Position numbers and translations under genes: made by a program
Assembly: GCA_030734395.1 (NCBI GenBank)
Contig: JAUZTG010000020.1
Coordinates: 1,736,001 to 1,800,000 of the forward strand
Length of the DNA stretch: 64,000 nt
Origin: Sarocladium kiliense
Lineage: Eukaryota > Ascomycota > Sordariomycetes > Hypocreales > Sarocladiaceae
Reading direction: 5' to 3'
Part shown: in pieces, positions 21,337 to 33,046 of the stretch
Position numbering within the stretch: the first letter of the stretch is position 1
Layout of the letters: each line of letters opens with the position of its first letter
The notes under the pieces: generated by a model
What the model was told of the DNA's origin: nothing
Database searches by the model: none
Seen by the model: the letters and a program-made list of their open reading frames with translations, nothing else

Positions 21337-23481
21337 TCATTTGTGGAAGTTGACGTCGCCAAGGAGGCGCATGTATGGCTTGAGGAACGGGTGCTTGCCC
21401 CTGCGGAATGATGCGAATAGCGCCAGGTAGCCGTTCAGCATCTCCTCAGCGCTGCTCAGCAAAACCCCTGCGTTGGCGCCGGACCTTGTGCTCGAAGAAT
21501 CTTCCTCTGGTGGTGTTCCGCTCATGTCGGTGCTGTTCGAATCTGCACTGAGGGTAAAGTCTTGGTTGGGCGACGATGTCATGTATGTCCCATTGACTTG
21601 TAGCGCTGCACAAGTTGCGATATCCGACAGTTTCTCAACCTGTTCGTAATCCCATTGTTAGCTGAAACCCTTTAAAAAGAGATCATATCTGACGTACGAG
21701 ACCGACGCCATGCACCTCGAGGCTGGTCATCTCAAACTGCGAACAGGTGTCAAGGGCCTCACTGGCAATTGCCAAGGCATATCCCTGGCGGAACTCGATA
21801 TCATCGGAAAGTGCTGCAATATAGCCGTGACTACTCGCCAGAGTCCAGAGCTTGATCCTAATCCAGTGCCTGGTAACCAGGATATCCGCATGCTGAGCAT
21901 GGGTATCAACATCAGAAAGCCATGATAACTGCGGAGGGATCCGGTATCGTCGTAGCAGAGTCAGTATGGTGCTCCGAGTAACATGGGCTGGAGACTCTTC
22001 GCTCCAACACAAGCCTTTCCAGCATTTGATCATGTTGGTGTCGATGAAGTCCACCTGCTCCAGCATGCTGCTAATGGTTTCCATAGCTATGATGTTCTCG
22101 CTTTCGCCCCTATCATCCGAAGACGCAATGGCGTCTTGTAGTTCGAGTAGCTTGCTCCGGCTGAGGAGCTTGGTACCCGGACTATAGTCTCTTTGAACAG
22201 AGTATATCCTCTCAATGATGGTCAGGCTGATCAACGTCCTGAGTCGTCTTTGTTTCTCAGTGTCTCCAATGTAACCATACGATTCAGGCTTATCGAGATT
22301 CATCACTTCTGCTAATGCTGCAGCCTCTCTGAGCCGAAACCTGGCTGCATCAAAGTTGCCTTTGCAGAATTGGCAAGCAAACAAGAACACACTTGTCATG
22401 ATAGTCTCCAGTGTTGGGGACTGACCAAGGTCAGACTGTGAATGTAAGCGTACAGCCAGAGCTAAGTGAGCGTCAGCTCGGGCCTCACGGTTTGGCCATG
22501 GCCGTTTCTCATGGCTCTGGACTGGCTGAAGGAGGACCAGAGAGCAGATAGCTTGAACCAAGGACCCAAAGGACTGATCATGTAGATGTCGTTGGCTCGC
22601 GATGTTTTGACGAAGGAAAGAGCGCGTGAAGAAGGGCATGGACTGCTGCAGACGTTCGAGAAATACATCGATCAGCTGTGGAATGCTGCTGTCATACAGG
22701 AGACGATCGAGCTTCGCATTCTGACTCGAAAGAATTGGGAGAGGAGGAGAAGGATATAAGCCAGGGCTTTCAGGTATGCCGAGTGGCAGTGAGGGTATAT
22801 AAGGAGGTAGATCTGCCAATCCGAGGAAGCTTGTTGGGTAGAAACATTCTTCCATTTCAAGGGGCAGATATCCACTGCCAAACTGCGCGGGTGAGCCTGC
22901 AGCTACTTGTGCTTCGAGGGGGTTGTACACTCGCGTGAGGTCGAGCTGTTGTGTTTGCGACGGTGTGTTCACTTCAACGGCATCGCCGGTATCAACGTTC
23001 GACCAATCCACGCATGCAGGAGACAATGGATCGAGCCTCGTAGAGGCTACTCTCGAGTTCACATTCTGAATGTCCAATGCTGACCGAAGGTACCGCCTCT
23101 TCTTTCGAGGGCGATCGTACTGACACTGAACATCGTTCTCCTCACAGGACGAACACGGAGTTCGCCTGTCGCACTGCGAAATCAGGAAGTCAGAGGCGAT
23201 AGGCCAAACGCGGAGGAGACAGTGAAGGGCAACTGTAACCGCCGTTTAATGAAGCTGGGCCGAGCTGGAAGCGGCCGATGCAGGCTGCAGGAAGATCGCG
23301 GCCGGCAGACGAAGCTCAGGGCGGACAGAAAGCGGCCTCCGGCAGACAGCAAGAGCCTCGAGACCCGCAGCATGAAGCCATAGTAAAGAGTGCTTACCTT
23401 GATCTTGCGATGAAAGCAATGATCACATGATCTAGTTTGAACAGCGCAGCCCAGCGCTGAATCGAAAACCACGTGACTCAT
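21337..23481 (-). CDS. Zn2Cys6 transcription factor divergent from GH32 gene
   Basis: Exons 23398-23481, 21698-23173 and 21337-21639 join in phase to 620 residues. A canonical zinc cluster spans intron 1: C19-x2-C22-x6-C29-x5-C35-x2-C38-x6-C45, followed by the basic stretch RPRKKRRYLR. A fungal-specific middle homology region follows (about residues 170-420). The C-terminus has a Ser/Thr/acidic stretch that may activate transcription. Intron 1 is unusually long for this window (224 nt). The gene shares a 644-bp promoter with the GH32 enzyme, which suggests a local regulator of sucrose/fructan use, by analogy with InuR-type regulators. The promoter contains a 12-bp direct repeat at 23646-23686. 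Confidence 0.88.
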
Positions 23482-24125
23482 GTCGGGTTAGGATCTTCTC
23501 ATTCCGGCCAAGCAATGCTCCATTCTGCATTGCTTTCACCTCCAACAATTTGCGTTCTTGACGGATGAGGAATAAAACCGGTACGGAGTTGCTATGGGTT
23601 GACTTATGAGCACAAGGCCACTCCAGGGAAACCTTCACAGTCTGCTCGGACCGACGAAGGCCTGGGCCCAGCGGTCGGACCGACGAGTGGAGGAGCTGGA
23701 ATGGTTCCCCTCGCAATGCTCAAGCCCTTCCCCATGCTACGGACCCAAGGCTAGTGGCCCTAGCTGATTCCCTGCACTTCGTAACCGTCTTTCCCCAACT
23801 TTCGATTCACCCTGCTCGCAAACTGGGCTAACGAAATACCCAAGTCCAGGTCCTTCCCCTCATATCAACCCCATTTGGGAATAATGCCGCTTTGGGGGCT
23901 CCCCATGCCTGGAGAATGAGTTACAACTCCCGATCTGCAACGCCGTGATGCTCGGCGAGAGGAGCTCCAAGGGTGAAAATCCCGAGCGGCGTCGTCAGTC
24001 TGTACCATGGTGCTCTTACGCAGATGAGGGTTCTGGATTGTCCTGGCTCTCTCTATACTACTCCTGCCAACTGTCCAGGTCGAGGCTGTCGAGGCTCCTC
24101 GTCACTCTGCAAGAGAGGACTCACC
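23482..24125. other. Divergent promoter of Zn2Cys6 regulator and GH32 gene
   Basis: Shared upstream region. It contains the repeat pair at 23646-23686 and, near the GH32 start, a hydrophobic signal-like stretch in another reading frame at about 24028-24090. Confidence 0.6.
23646..23686. promoter_or_regulatory. 12-bp direct repeat with CGG-N8-AGG, candidate regulator site
   Basis: TCGGACCGACGA occurs at 23646-23657 and again at 23675-23686, 29 bp apart. Between them lies the palindrome CTGGGCCCAG (23662-23671). The first copy extends to CGG-N8-AGG (23647-23660), which fits the AmyR/InuR consensus CGGN8(C/A)GG. Each copy also holds CGGACCG. Binding by the divergent Zn2Cys6 protein is inferred. 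Confidence 0.5.
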
Positions 24126-26185
24126 ATGGCGACACTCGATTCACCTGTTGCTGTGCAATTGCCTTCGAGAGACCATGTCACCGAGGCCGTTAGCCATGTG
24201 GCTTCGTACAACATCTCTTCGACAGGAGCTCAAGACGATGCACCGCACCGACAAGTCATCTCAACCCCAACACATGTATCAAATACTTCAGCACCATCAA
24301 GTTTAAGAAGCCAGCACAAGACTGCACATCGTCGCTGGAAACCACGGTATCATCTCATGCCACCAACTGGCTGGTTGAACGATCCATGCGCACCAGGCTA
24401 CGATGCCGTCCACGAAGTCTATCACGTTGGCTTCCAGTGGAATCCCAAAGAACCAGAATGGGGCAATATCTCATGGGGAAGCGCGCTCTCCAAGGACCTG
24501 CTAGTCTGGGACATCGGCAATCTGCCATCCATCGAGCCGTCAGCAAAGCCAGATGGGGAAGCGGGAGTTTTCACTGGATGTTGGAGTCCTGCAACGACTG
24601 TACCTGGACGAAGCACAGCATTTTACACCTCAGCACGTATGCTTCCTATTCATCATACCCTTCCGTACAATTGGGGATCCGAAGCCATCTGCGTTGCCAC
24701 AACAGCCGACGCTGGTCGTACATGGCAAAGAGGGCATACGTCAATTGTCTTACAAGGACCTCCCCAACACCTACAAGTCACCGGCTGGCGTGATCCATTC
24801 GTTGCCCAGTGGCCTTCACTCAGTCGACTTATAGGAGAACATTCGGACAAGACTTCTTTCGGAATTGTCTCTGGTGGCATTCGCCATGTTGGCCCTGCGA
24901 TATTTCTGTACTCCCTCAGCCAGAACGACGTGACGGATTGGAACTTTGTCTCCGTGCTAAGCATGGCTCCAACTTTGCGAAATGCACCCACCTCACATTG
25001 GGAACCCGATTATGGTGCAAATTGGGAAGTTGTCAACTTTCTTTCGCTCCCCGACCCCGATGATGCAGCACTTAGTCATGATGTGTTGGTCATTGGTGTT
25101 GAGGGGCGTGAACAAGTCCCTACGAAGACGTCAGGTCGGTACCGCCACTCGGAGTTCAGAAGAGACCATAGCCAGATGTGGGTGTCCGGAACCTTGGTGA
25201 AGACATCAGCAGGCATACAAATGAAGTTCCGCTCAGGGGCAGCTCTGGACTATGGGGCTATGTATGCCGTCAACTCCTTTCATGACCCCAAAACTAACCA
25301 GCAAATTGCTTTCGGCTGGATTGTTGAAGAAGACCTACCCATAGAGCTCAGGAAAATACAGGGATGGGCAGGACTCCTGTCAGTTCCCCGGGCTGTTCAG
25401 CTGAAAAGGATCCGCCATGTTGTCAAAGCATTGAAGTCCGAACTGGCATCCATTAAGTCATTCGACGTGGTACTGGAAGAAGACAACCCGCAGCAGATGG
25501 GTTTTGCACATGCTGGGTGCCCCGAAACTTACACGCTCACGACACTTTGCGCTTTGCCAGACCCTAGGCTCAAAGGTCTGCGTCACACCCAAAGGTCTTT
25601 GAGATCTGCCACGCACCGTAGCTCTCCAGGGGCTCTTGGAAGTCTGGACTTCCCTCTTGGGTGCTCATGTTGGGAGGTCGATGTATTGTTTGATATCGGC
25701 GCTGATATAGAGAGCATCGGCTTCGTCATAAGCCATACAAAGGGTAAGCCCTCCACTTGGATCTCTTCAAAGTCTCATGGAAATGACTGACCTTTCTCTG
25801 TGAAGAATCAGAGTTGCGCACTCTTGTCTCATTTAATCCTGAAGCAGAGATGCTGAGAATCATACGAGCGAAATCCACCAACATCGGAGGCGTCTGCTTG
25901 GCAGACGAAGAAGCACCACATACTCTCTTCTCGACCCTGGTACCCGGTACAGAGGCGAGTCTTGAGCCAGTCACTACGCAGGAGGCGTTGCGACTTCATG
26001 CGTTCTTTGATGTGAGCTGTCTGGAGCTCTTCGCCAACGATAGGACGGCAATCACAACGAGAGTCTACCCGGAAAGCATGACCTGCTTCAGTATCCTACC
26101 ATTCGTTACAACCAAGGGTGGGCGCCCGTGGTCAGGCAGTATACTGGAGTTCAACGCGTGGGAGCTGGGGATCCCGCCCTCATGA
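24126..26185 (+). CDS. Glycoside hydrolase family 32 (invertase/fructosidase)
   Basis: Exons 24126-25743 and 25806-26185 join in phase to 665 residues. GH32 landmarks: the nucleophile box GWLNDPCAPGYD (Asp near residue 85), HVGFQWNPKEPEWGNISWG, the transition-state box GWRDP near residue 222, and GANWEVVNF near residue 300 in the acid/base region. A C-terminal beta-sandwich ends with CLELFANDRTAITTRVYP. It should hydrolyse beta-fructosyl bonds in sucrose or fructans. I use the ATG at 24126 (CACCATGG); an in-frame ATG at 24024 would add 34 unconvincing residues. With either start there is no signal peptide, but a signal-like hydrophobic stretch lies just upstream in another frame, so the 5' end may be mis-built or frameshifted. 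Confidence 0.88.
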
Positions 26186-26632
26186 CACGTATAGGATGGA
26201 GGTGTAGACCTGTTTGGATATCCATTAAGCGATGAGAAGCTATTGCCGCTTGTAGACACGGAAGAGATTCTTTGTCCTTGCTTGCCCTGTCAAGAGCATG
26301 TACATCAGCACGCAGCCTATATGACACTGCGGCGGTATCTCCACCATCAACTGGTTACCGTCCCAACCGGCCACCTCATCTGCTTTCTTCCTTCGCTCTT
26401 CTAAATCTCGCAAGAGTCAGAGGAGCTGGCTTTTAGTATACTGTTGCGTCTGCTACAAAATGTGGCAACGCAAACTCGAAGTAGCGTCATCGTCAACTTC
26501 AACATGAGAAACAAGTCAAAGGGCAATAGAGGGGTTGTGCCCGCTGTCTACAATCGAGCATCAATCGAATTAAACATGTCACAAAGGGCGCAAGGTACAA
26601 TGAAGCGATTGCAAAGTCAATATATTTGAGGC
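26186..26632. other. Intergenic region between convergent GH32 and cutinase genes
   Basis: 447 bp of 3' flanks, with no gene seen. Confidence 0.55.
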
Positions 26633-27500
26633 CTAAACGCGAGCAGCAACCCAATCCGCAGCAGCGGGCGCGTCTTGCTGGTACTGAGTGTGCGCAGGGG
26701 TGATGATGATGCCGCCATCACAGATGTTGTCCCCTGAACGGCAGAAGATGCGGGTGCGGGCTGTAGGGATGGTGCCAAAAGGCTGGTTCCGCTTCGGGTC
26801 ACCGAAGGTAACAGCTGTTTTCCAATGTCAAGTCAGTTTGTTTGTTCCCCAGGCACAGATGTCATGAAGGATGAGGGACGGACCTGCGGTGACTCGGTTG
26901 GTCACGGAGGAGGAGAGCATGCCGGCGGCGTTGTGGACGAGCTGGGCGCCCTGGCTGTAGCCGCTGATGACAATCTTGGTGTTGGGGCATTGGCTGGCGG
27001 CCTGTGAGTCTGGTGTTAGTGATTTGCTTTGTCTGCTCAGCTCCCTATACTTCTCGACTTACCCGGTTGATCAGATCAGCCATGGTCCTGCTGCCAGTGG
27101 GATCGCCTCCCTGGAGGTATCCGAGAACGTTCGCCGCATAAGGAACACCCTGGACAGCCAGGTTGGACAGTCCGATGCGGGAGGCAAGGTTGTTGAAGAA
27201 GATCGGCCCAACGGCAGCTGGGTCTCCAACGTTACCATCCTGGGTAGTTCCTCGAGCATACACCAGTGTGACGGGGCGGCAAGGTGTCCCGTCGGTGAGC
27301 TGGTTGTAGGTGTTCCCAGTGAACTGCCTAGCCTGCAGAGCCGCGGCCTCGGAGTCATCACCGTTCAGATGGTGCTCGAAGTAGGCTTCGAGCTCGGCGA
27401 GAGGGAAGTCATCGTCCACAACCGCGACCTTGCTCTCCTCAGCGACAGGGGCGGCATAGGCAACTGCCGCAAGGGCGATGAGGACCTGAGTGGGCTTCAT
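26633..27500 (-). CDS. Cutinase, secreted serine esterase
   Basis: Exons 27063-27500, 26884-27001 and 26633-26814 join in phase to 245 residues. A signal peptide (MKPTQVLIALAAVAYAAPVAEE) and a pro-region of about 50 residues precede the mature fold. The catalytic triad is visible: Ser in ISGYSQGAQ, Asp in CRSGDNICDGG and His in PAHTQYQQD. The cysteines CRPVTL...CPNTK and CRSGDNIC form the two expected disulfides. The enzyme would cut plant cutin polyester outside the cell. A TATA-like element lies about 110 bp upstream (around 27611-27617, minus), and a single CCGAGG box, the kind used by cutinase regulators in Fusarium, lies far upstream at 28155-28160. Confidence 0.95.
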
Positions 27501-28704
27501 GATGAACGAACGAGTACTTTGAACGAGGAGGACGGGAACTTGATTGTCTCTGAAGGCTCGATGACCACGTTCAGAGATCGACGGTCAATTGGCAGAGGTC
27601 ATGCCTTGCCTCTTATATCTTTGCTCTCGACGCATAGTCCTCAATTATACAGCCGCCCGCCACGATCAATATTGCCGGGTGTTCATTTACACCAAGACAA
27701 GCCCGACTGCATGCCAAGCTCATAAAGCAATTTAACAACCTTCTCTTTTCAGCGATGTAATCCGTTCCTGCAGCATCGTCCGCAGCTTCAATGTCGTCAC
27801 CAGCCACCCAATGCAGGTCACGAAATGCAACACACGTGGACGAAGATCGTGGTCTGGAACTCTTCAACACACCTCAATCGGATGCTCTAGTAAACTTTAC
27901 TTGTCTAAGAAGGAGCCGACCGCCTGGGGGCGAGGGGGTCTATATCTCCAAGGCGTTAACGTGGTGGGTAGTTTCAGAATCTCTCAGTGGAACTGCTTAA
28001 TTGAGCAATTAATTCGCCAGGGGGTTCAAGCATTAAGCAGGGTCATTTTCAATCGTCCCCCACCTACGTAGTAGGCGAGGCCTATTTACCCCAAGTCACC
28101 TGCCGCTTCAACACCTAGTGCTGAGAAATCATAGCCACAGCCATGTGTTGTATGCCGAGGGACGCTCGGACGGCGATGTCCTTCTTCCCCAGATTCTCGT
28201 GGTGATGGAGATGGTTCTTCCCCGCGCTACGGTAGATGCCGGTCTCAATTGCCTGATCTGGAGCGGACTATCGGAAGAGTCGAAGAGAGTTCATTTCTGG
28301 ATTGGTGGAATTGGGTATGGGCGAGGCTCAGGTTGCACTGGGAAAGGAATCAAGAAGTCAAGGCTCACATGTGATTTCGGAGGCCGGTTACTCGCGGACT
28401 GGGCAAAGGATCCCCTCGCATGGCCTACCTCCTTGCGATCCGGTTCCCTGATGCTGCAATCTGTCTGTTCGTGGCATGACATCGTACTGAAGGCGGCAGT
28501 CATAATTCGTCTGTGCACCGCGGGCCGAGCAATGGTCAAAGCGTGAGACACCATGACCAGCAACAATTCATTGGTTCATTAAGCACCAGATCTTGAACAT
28601 GAGGTAGGGGACAAAAGAGGGACAATAACCTCCGCAACCTAGCAAGGGTAGCCCCCGGCTTCGCACCCTGGCTTCGAGCTCACCGCCGTAGCACTTCAGA
28701 CCGT
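27501..28704. other. Intergenic region upstream of cutinase
   Basis: 1.2 kb with no supported gene. It holds a TATA-like TATAAG about 110 bp from the cutinase ATG, a TTAATTG/CAATTAA inverted repeat at 27997-28012 and one CCGAGG at 28155-28160. A plus-strand open frame at 28118-28546 lacks any domain. Confidence 0.5.
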
Positions 28705-30043
28705 TCAATCTTTCCACACAAGGATACCACGAGCATACAAACCAGTGATAATCCCGAACCCACGCGCCCGCTCGCGAACAGCCGTGCAAGCCGTGGGGTA
28801 CTCCCAATCAGAGTAAATATGGCTTAGCCCACCATCGCTAGTCCACTCACTGACCCACGAACCAGCTTGTGTCTTCGCACACATTTCCTTCTCAGCATCG
28901 CTCGCTTTCGCAAGCACTTCTGGACGATGGCAGATCCTGCGTGTATTTCCAAATGCACCCAGATGGCCCAGATGAGGATGTCCTGCGATGAGAAGAGCGC
29001 CCTCGGGAGTTGTGGCTACGTTGTCAGGTAGGAAGGGCAGGTTGCTAATTGTGTATTCCAGCTTGAGAGTCGGGTGACCTGCTGCACCATGGTTCGTGAC
29101 ATTGTAGATGTACACGATAGCTTTGTTCGAGGATGCAACGGCAACTTGAGACTCGTCATGAAGGAATGTAATGCCGTTGGGGTACGTTTGGCGCTTGACA
29201 ACTGAAGCATCAATTTCGCCCGATGGCAGAATACGGACGTGAACAATACGTGCGAGAGGAGGTCCGAAGTATGTCTCCAGCAGCGACAGCACTGGATGGT
29301 ATGCAGGCATGAAGAAAAGCTGGTTGGTGACGAAGAACTCCTCACCATTGTAGGCTGCAATAGAGTTTGGAGAGTTGAGGAGGGGGTGGGAGATGGAGCG
29401 GAGGTGGGTTGCTGTCATGGCATCCAAATCCAGACGAAACTGCTCAATTCGAGGGCCGCCTTTACGAAGATGGTTCGTGACGAAGAGGGTGGCGCTTGGC
29501 TCATGATACTCGAGACCGATTGTCCGGAGTTCATCGTTGAAACCGATGAGCTCGAAGCGTTTGAGGCCCTTGTTTCCAGGTTGCTGGTGATTGTATGCGT
29601 AGATGCCAGCATTGGGATCGATCTCATCCACCTCAGGAAAGTCGCCCTAGCAGTGAGTCAGCAATATGATCACGTTCATCAGACCCAGGGACAATCTCCA
29701 TACCAACACTGTGTTAAGGTTGTCCCGGCCTGGGTCACAAGCCAAGAGAGCAACAGGCCGGTCCTTCAGTAACAAGACATCCTCGCAATTTTGAAGCTCA
29801 TCTTGGAACTTGATCTCATATGAAGAGAAGTTGGCATGAAGGGGCATGCGGCCTGGGGCATTGTAGAAGTCCAGCGCGAGGATGCGAAATCGACCGCCCA
29901 AATAAGAGAGGATGGGGACTAGGATGAGAGCCCATATCTAGGGCTTTGTCAGATTGGGGTCCTAGGTGAAGCGATCTCCTGCACGTAGACATAAGGGGCA
30001 GTACAGTACTCACCAGGGTAGATCTACTGGCGAGGCCGACCAT
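28705..30043 (-). CDS. Paraoxonase/SMP-30-like beta-propeller hydrolase, membrane-anchored
   Basis: Exons 30014-30043, 29704-29937 and 28705-29646 join in phase to 401 residues. The first exon encodes only 10 residues and leads into a hydrophobic anchor (LIWALILVPILSYL, residues 10-23). The rest is a six-bladed propeller of the serum paraoxonase/arylesterase type. Landmarks are NCEDVLLL, GLEYHEPSATLFVTNH, SPNSIAAYNGEEFFVTN, YPNGITFLHDE and LPFLPDNVATTPEG, where the Asn/Asp residues are at calcium-site positions. Members hydrolyse lactones or aryl esters. The anchor would place it in the ER or secretory membrane facing the lumen. Substrate unknown. Confidence 0.82.
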
Positions 30044-31153
30044 TGCGAGGTCTGTTTCGAATCAATTGAAGGCACAAGTATGTCTAGGGGAGAGTTTTTA
30101 GAAAATTGAGATGACTGACTGTCAGCATTTAAGTTCATTCCACAAGGCAACTAGCACAACACGACATACAGGGTCAAGGTGTATTTCATTGCTTATGGCG
30201 CCCCGCTTCGGAGTCCGAGCTTTGCCTTCAGGGGGCTCAGAAGGATTGGAATTGATTACTCAGACGGCGATTTCCATCTTCAACAACAACCTGAGTGTAT
30301 CAACCCAAGAATGCCTCAGTCTCCATTGAGTATCAAAAACCGGGAGTTGTGAACTTTGCCGGCACTTTCCCCTCTGTGCCGTCACGTGATGGGCAACACT
30401 CCAAGTGAGACAAGGCCCAGCTCTGCCTCAATCAAGACCGCCATCCCCCCTCCTACACCGTGTCGATGCCTGCATCTCCATACTGTCCCATCCCATCCAG
30501 AGAAATCATGGTGCGTAACACAACATGAAGTCCGCACTGCACTCTCCTGCCCCCCTCCTCTTCTCTCGCGTCGCAAAGTGACAGGTCATTCATCATTCGA
30601 CTTGGAGGGGGGCGTGGAAAAGGCGGGCATCGAGACTTTCAGCTTTGCAGGAATTGTCGACGGCAAGCAAACATTCGAGACGTGGGCCCCGCCGGGAGGG
30701 CATGCAGCCAGCCTTGCGATAATGGGATGTTTGCTTGCACCCGTGTGCGTGCGCGGGGGTTCTCAATGGGACGCAGGCGGTCTCTGCAGAGGCAGCTGGA
30801 TTTTGGGATAGTAGCTCATGCCCACATTCTTTTGAGCTTGTCGACTCTGCTCGCTTTCGGGTCTGGTCGTGGGAGTGGTGGTGTTACTGTACAAATGCTC
30901 AAGGTAGGGTAATGTGGTGATGCTTTACTTAGAGGTCATGCTCAACATGATGTCTGTCAACGCCTCAGGCGGAATACTTCAAATCACCCCTGGCTGACCA
31001 AAGGAAGACGCTCAGATCAATTCGATTCATTCAATCTCGTTCTAACGTGTTTCGAACATCAAGCTAAGGTACCTCGCAATGCAGCCAGAACGCTGCTTGT
31101 CCACCACCTGCTACGCTAGTCCATGTATACCATCCCATAGCCCCCTTCTCACA
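30044..31153. other. Intergenic region
   Basis: 1.1 kb between two minus-strand genes. Open frames overlap on both strands without domains. No feature seen. Confidence 0.5.
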
Positions 31154-32314
31154 TCAGAAGCCCATATCAAAAGTCTCAGCCCAAGGCCGAGCTCGCTGCA
31201 AAGGACAAATGAGAAGTGTCTGACCAGCACCACCATGATGCTCGCCCTGAGCCTCCAACCACTCACCCAGCATCTCACAAACCTTGTCATGATTCACCGG
31301 CCCAAAGGGGAACTTGTACTCTCGGCCAAGAGCCGGGCTATGCTGGCGCAGAAGAACAGCCAGAGACTTCTCCAGCCTCTCGCACTTCTCTAGGGACGTC
31401 AGGTGGACCAGAGCTCGCCCGTAGTCTTTGTTCTCGCCTTGGGGGATGCGAGTTGAGTGACGAATCGTGACGTCTCTGACTTTGAAGTTGCCCAGGTCGT
31501 GGGTTGAGCCTAGACTGGTTTGATGCGGATTGGCTCTCTGACGGAGCTCCTTCGTAGCCAGCAGGTCGAGATGAAGCTCTTTGACAGCGTAGCAGATGCC
31601 GCGCATCGGGTCTTGCCCTTTGACGAAGAGCTTTCTGCCGCGTCGAAGCTCCTTCAGGAGAGCGAGCTCACCCTGCTTCATGCTATCCTCGCAGAGGAGC
31701 GTCCAGCTGCGTGCTGGCCCGATGGGGAAGTGGGAAACAGGACCAGGGTCATGGAATGCAGAGGGCTGGTTGAGAGTGGGCATGGGGTCAGGGCTGGAGG
31801 TCTGATATTGACCATCCATGACACCACTCTCAGTGCCATCCCAGTGGAAGTTGAGGTTGCGTCCATTGGGCTCAAGCCCGCGGAAGGTGACGTTGGGATT
31901 GAGATGCCAGGGTACAGCTGGACCGGCAGACTGCTCATCGAAAGTGCTGTACATCGCTCCGGCAGTGCTAGTCTCCTGGGAGACGTATGTCGTATCGGTA
32001 GACAGGAAGCCGTTAGTGCCTGGGGCTTGGATTGGCACAATGTTGCCGGGCGCTTGGTATTGGTAATAGCCTTCGTTGAAGACAAAAGGAGGCGGAGGAT
32101 TGATGGGCATGGTAGAGTAGACTGGCATGCCAGATGTCATGGGCGGAGGCACTATAGGGGGCGGGTAGAGGTTATACTGAGGAGCCATATCCATAAGCTC
32201 GGACTGTGAAGTCCAGGGCCTGAAGGAGTTGGGCGGCGAGGGATACCACCCGGACGAGTCGTAACCAGGGAAAGGCGCGTTGTCCTGAGGGGAAGTCGTG
32301 TCCTTGTAGTTCAT
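31154..32314 (-). CDS. Unknown Pro/Tyr-rich protein, 386 aa
   Basis: Single exon; ATG at 32312-32314. I recognise no domain. The N-terminal 200 residues are low-complexity, rich in Pro, Tyr, Ser, Gln and Asn (YNLYPPPIVPPPMTSG), resembling disordered regions of regulators. Residues 205-386 are more ordered and basic (LLKELRRGRKLFVKG, ALVHLTSLEKCERLEKSL). There is no zinc finger, signal peptide or membrane span. The length and uninterrupted frame make chance unlikely. Directly upstream of the ATG is a short tandem repeat (32315-32336). A TATATA lies at about 32555. Could be a nuclear or RNA-associated factor; no function is claimed. Confidence 0.68.
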   Translation of the reverse strand: MNYKDTTSPQDNAPFPGYDSSGWYPSPPNSFRPWTSQSELMDMAPQYNLYPPPIVPPPMTSGMPVYSTMPINPPPPFVFNEGYYQYQAPGNIVPIQAPGTNGFLSTDTTYVSQETSTAGAMYSTFDEQSAGPAVPWHLNPNVTFRGLEPNGRNLNFHWDGTESGVMDGQYQTSSPDPMPTLNQPSAFHDPGPVSHFPIGPARSWTLLCEDSMKQGELALLKELRRGRKLFVKGQDPMRGICYAVKELHLDLLATKELRQRANPHQTSLGSTHDLGNFKVRDVTIRHSTRIPQGENKDYGRALVHLTSLEKCERLEKSLAVLLRQHSPALGREYKFPFGPVNHDKVCEMLGEWLEAQGEHHGGAGQTLLICPLQRARPWAETFDMGF

Positions 32315-33046
32315 GTTGGAGGATTGTTGGAGGATTGTTGGAATGGTGTAGTGATAGGTGGCACTGGATGCAATCGTGAATTGGTTGTGTATAGCTTGAG
32401 TGTTCTACGAGTTGTTCGCTCTACTTGAGCAAGAGTTGGGGAAGCAGTTGATGAAGCAATGGAAAATGATGTGAGATGGGATGAGAAGGTAGGTTTGGGG
32501 CACGAGGACAGAGTCTGTGAGAAGGGCATATCGTCTTGACTGGAAGCCTCGAGCCATATATAGACACGAGGCCATCCTCCGATCATCTATCAGGTCCATA
32601 CCACGGCTCCAGAGCAAGAGACCCAGACACGGAAAGCTTGATTAATAGCAAACAAATCCCGTGCATATGCGAGTATCCTTCAGGCCTGGGCTTCTATTGG
32701 TGTGGCTCATGTTCTTGGTGACACAACAGCTGGCTCCTTTGGGTGAAGATATGCCTGGAGGCACTACCTCATGCAGTTTGCCGTCAGGAGAGGAGCCTTC
32801 GAGAGCGACACGTCAAAGGCGCGATGGGGGTGTATCCGCCTGCGGGCGCAGGTCTGAGACGAGTCTTGAGGCAAGGGTCAATTCTGCACACCGTGTGAGT
32901 TTCTAGGAGTTTCTGCCCTTGTCTGGATGGTTGTTTGCTTCCCGGGGTAACACCCTAAGCCAGCTACAATCAGATAACATTAGCATTGTTAGTGTATGGC
33001 ATTGAGCGGACGCTGTCCCACAGCTTGAGTGCACATACAGTATACT
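32315..33046. other. Intergenic region with 11-bp tandem repeat
   Basis: GTTGGAGGATT occurs twice head-to-tail (32315-32336) with a partial third copy, in the 5' leader of the unknown gene. TATATA near 32555. No gene seen. Confidence 0.5.

Noticed and set aside
28118..28546. 142-codon open frame upstream of cutinase
   Set aside because: Low-quality composition, no domain, no sign of splicing signals or conserved motifs.
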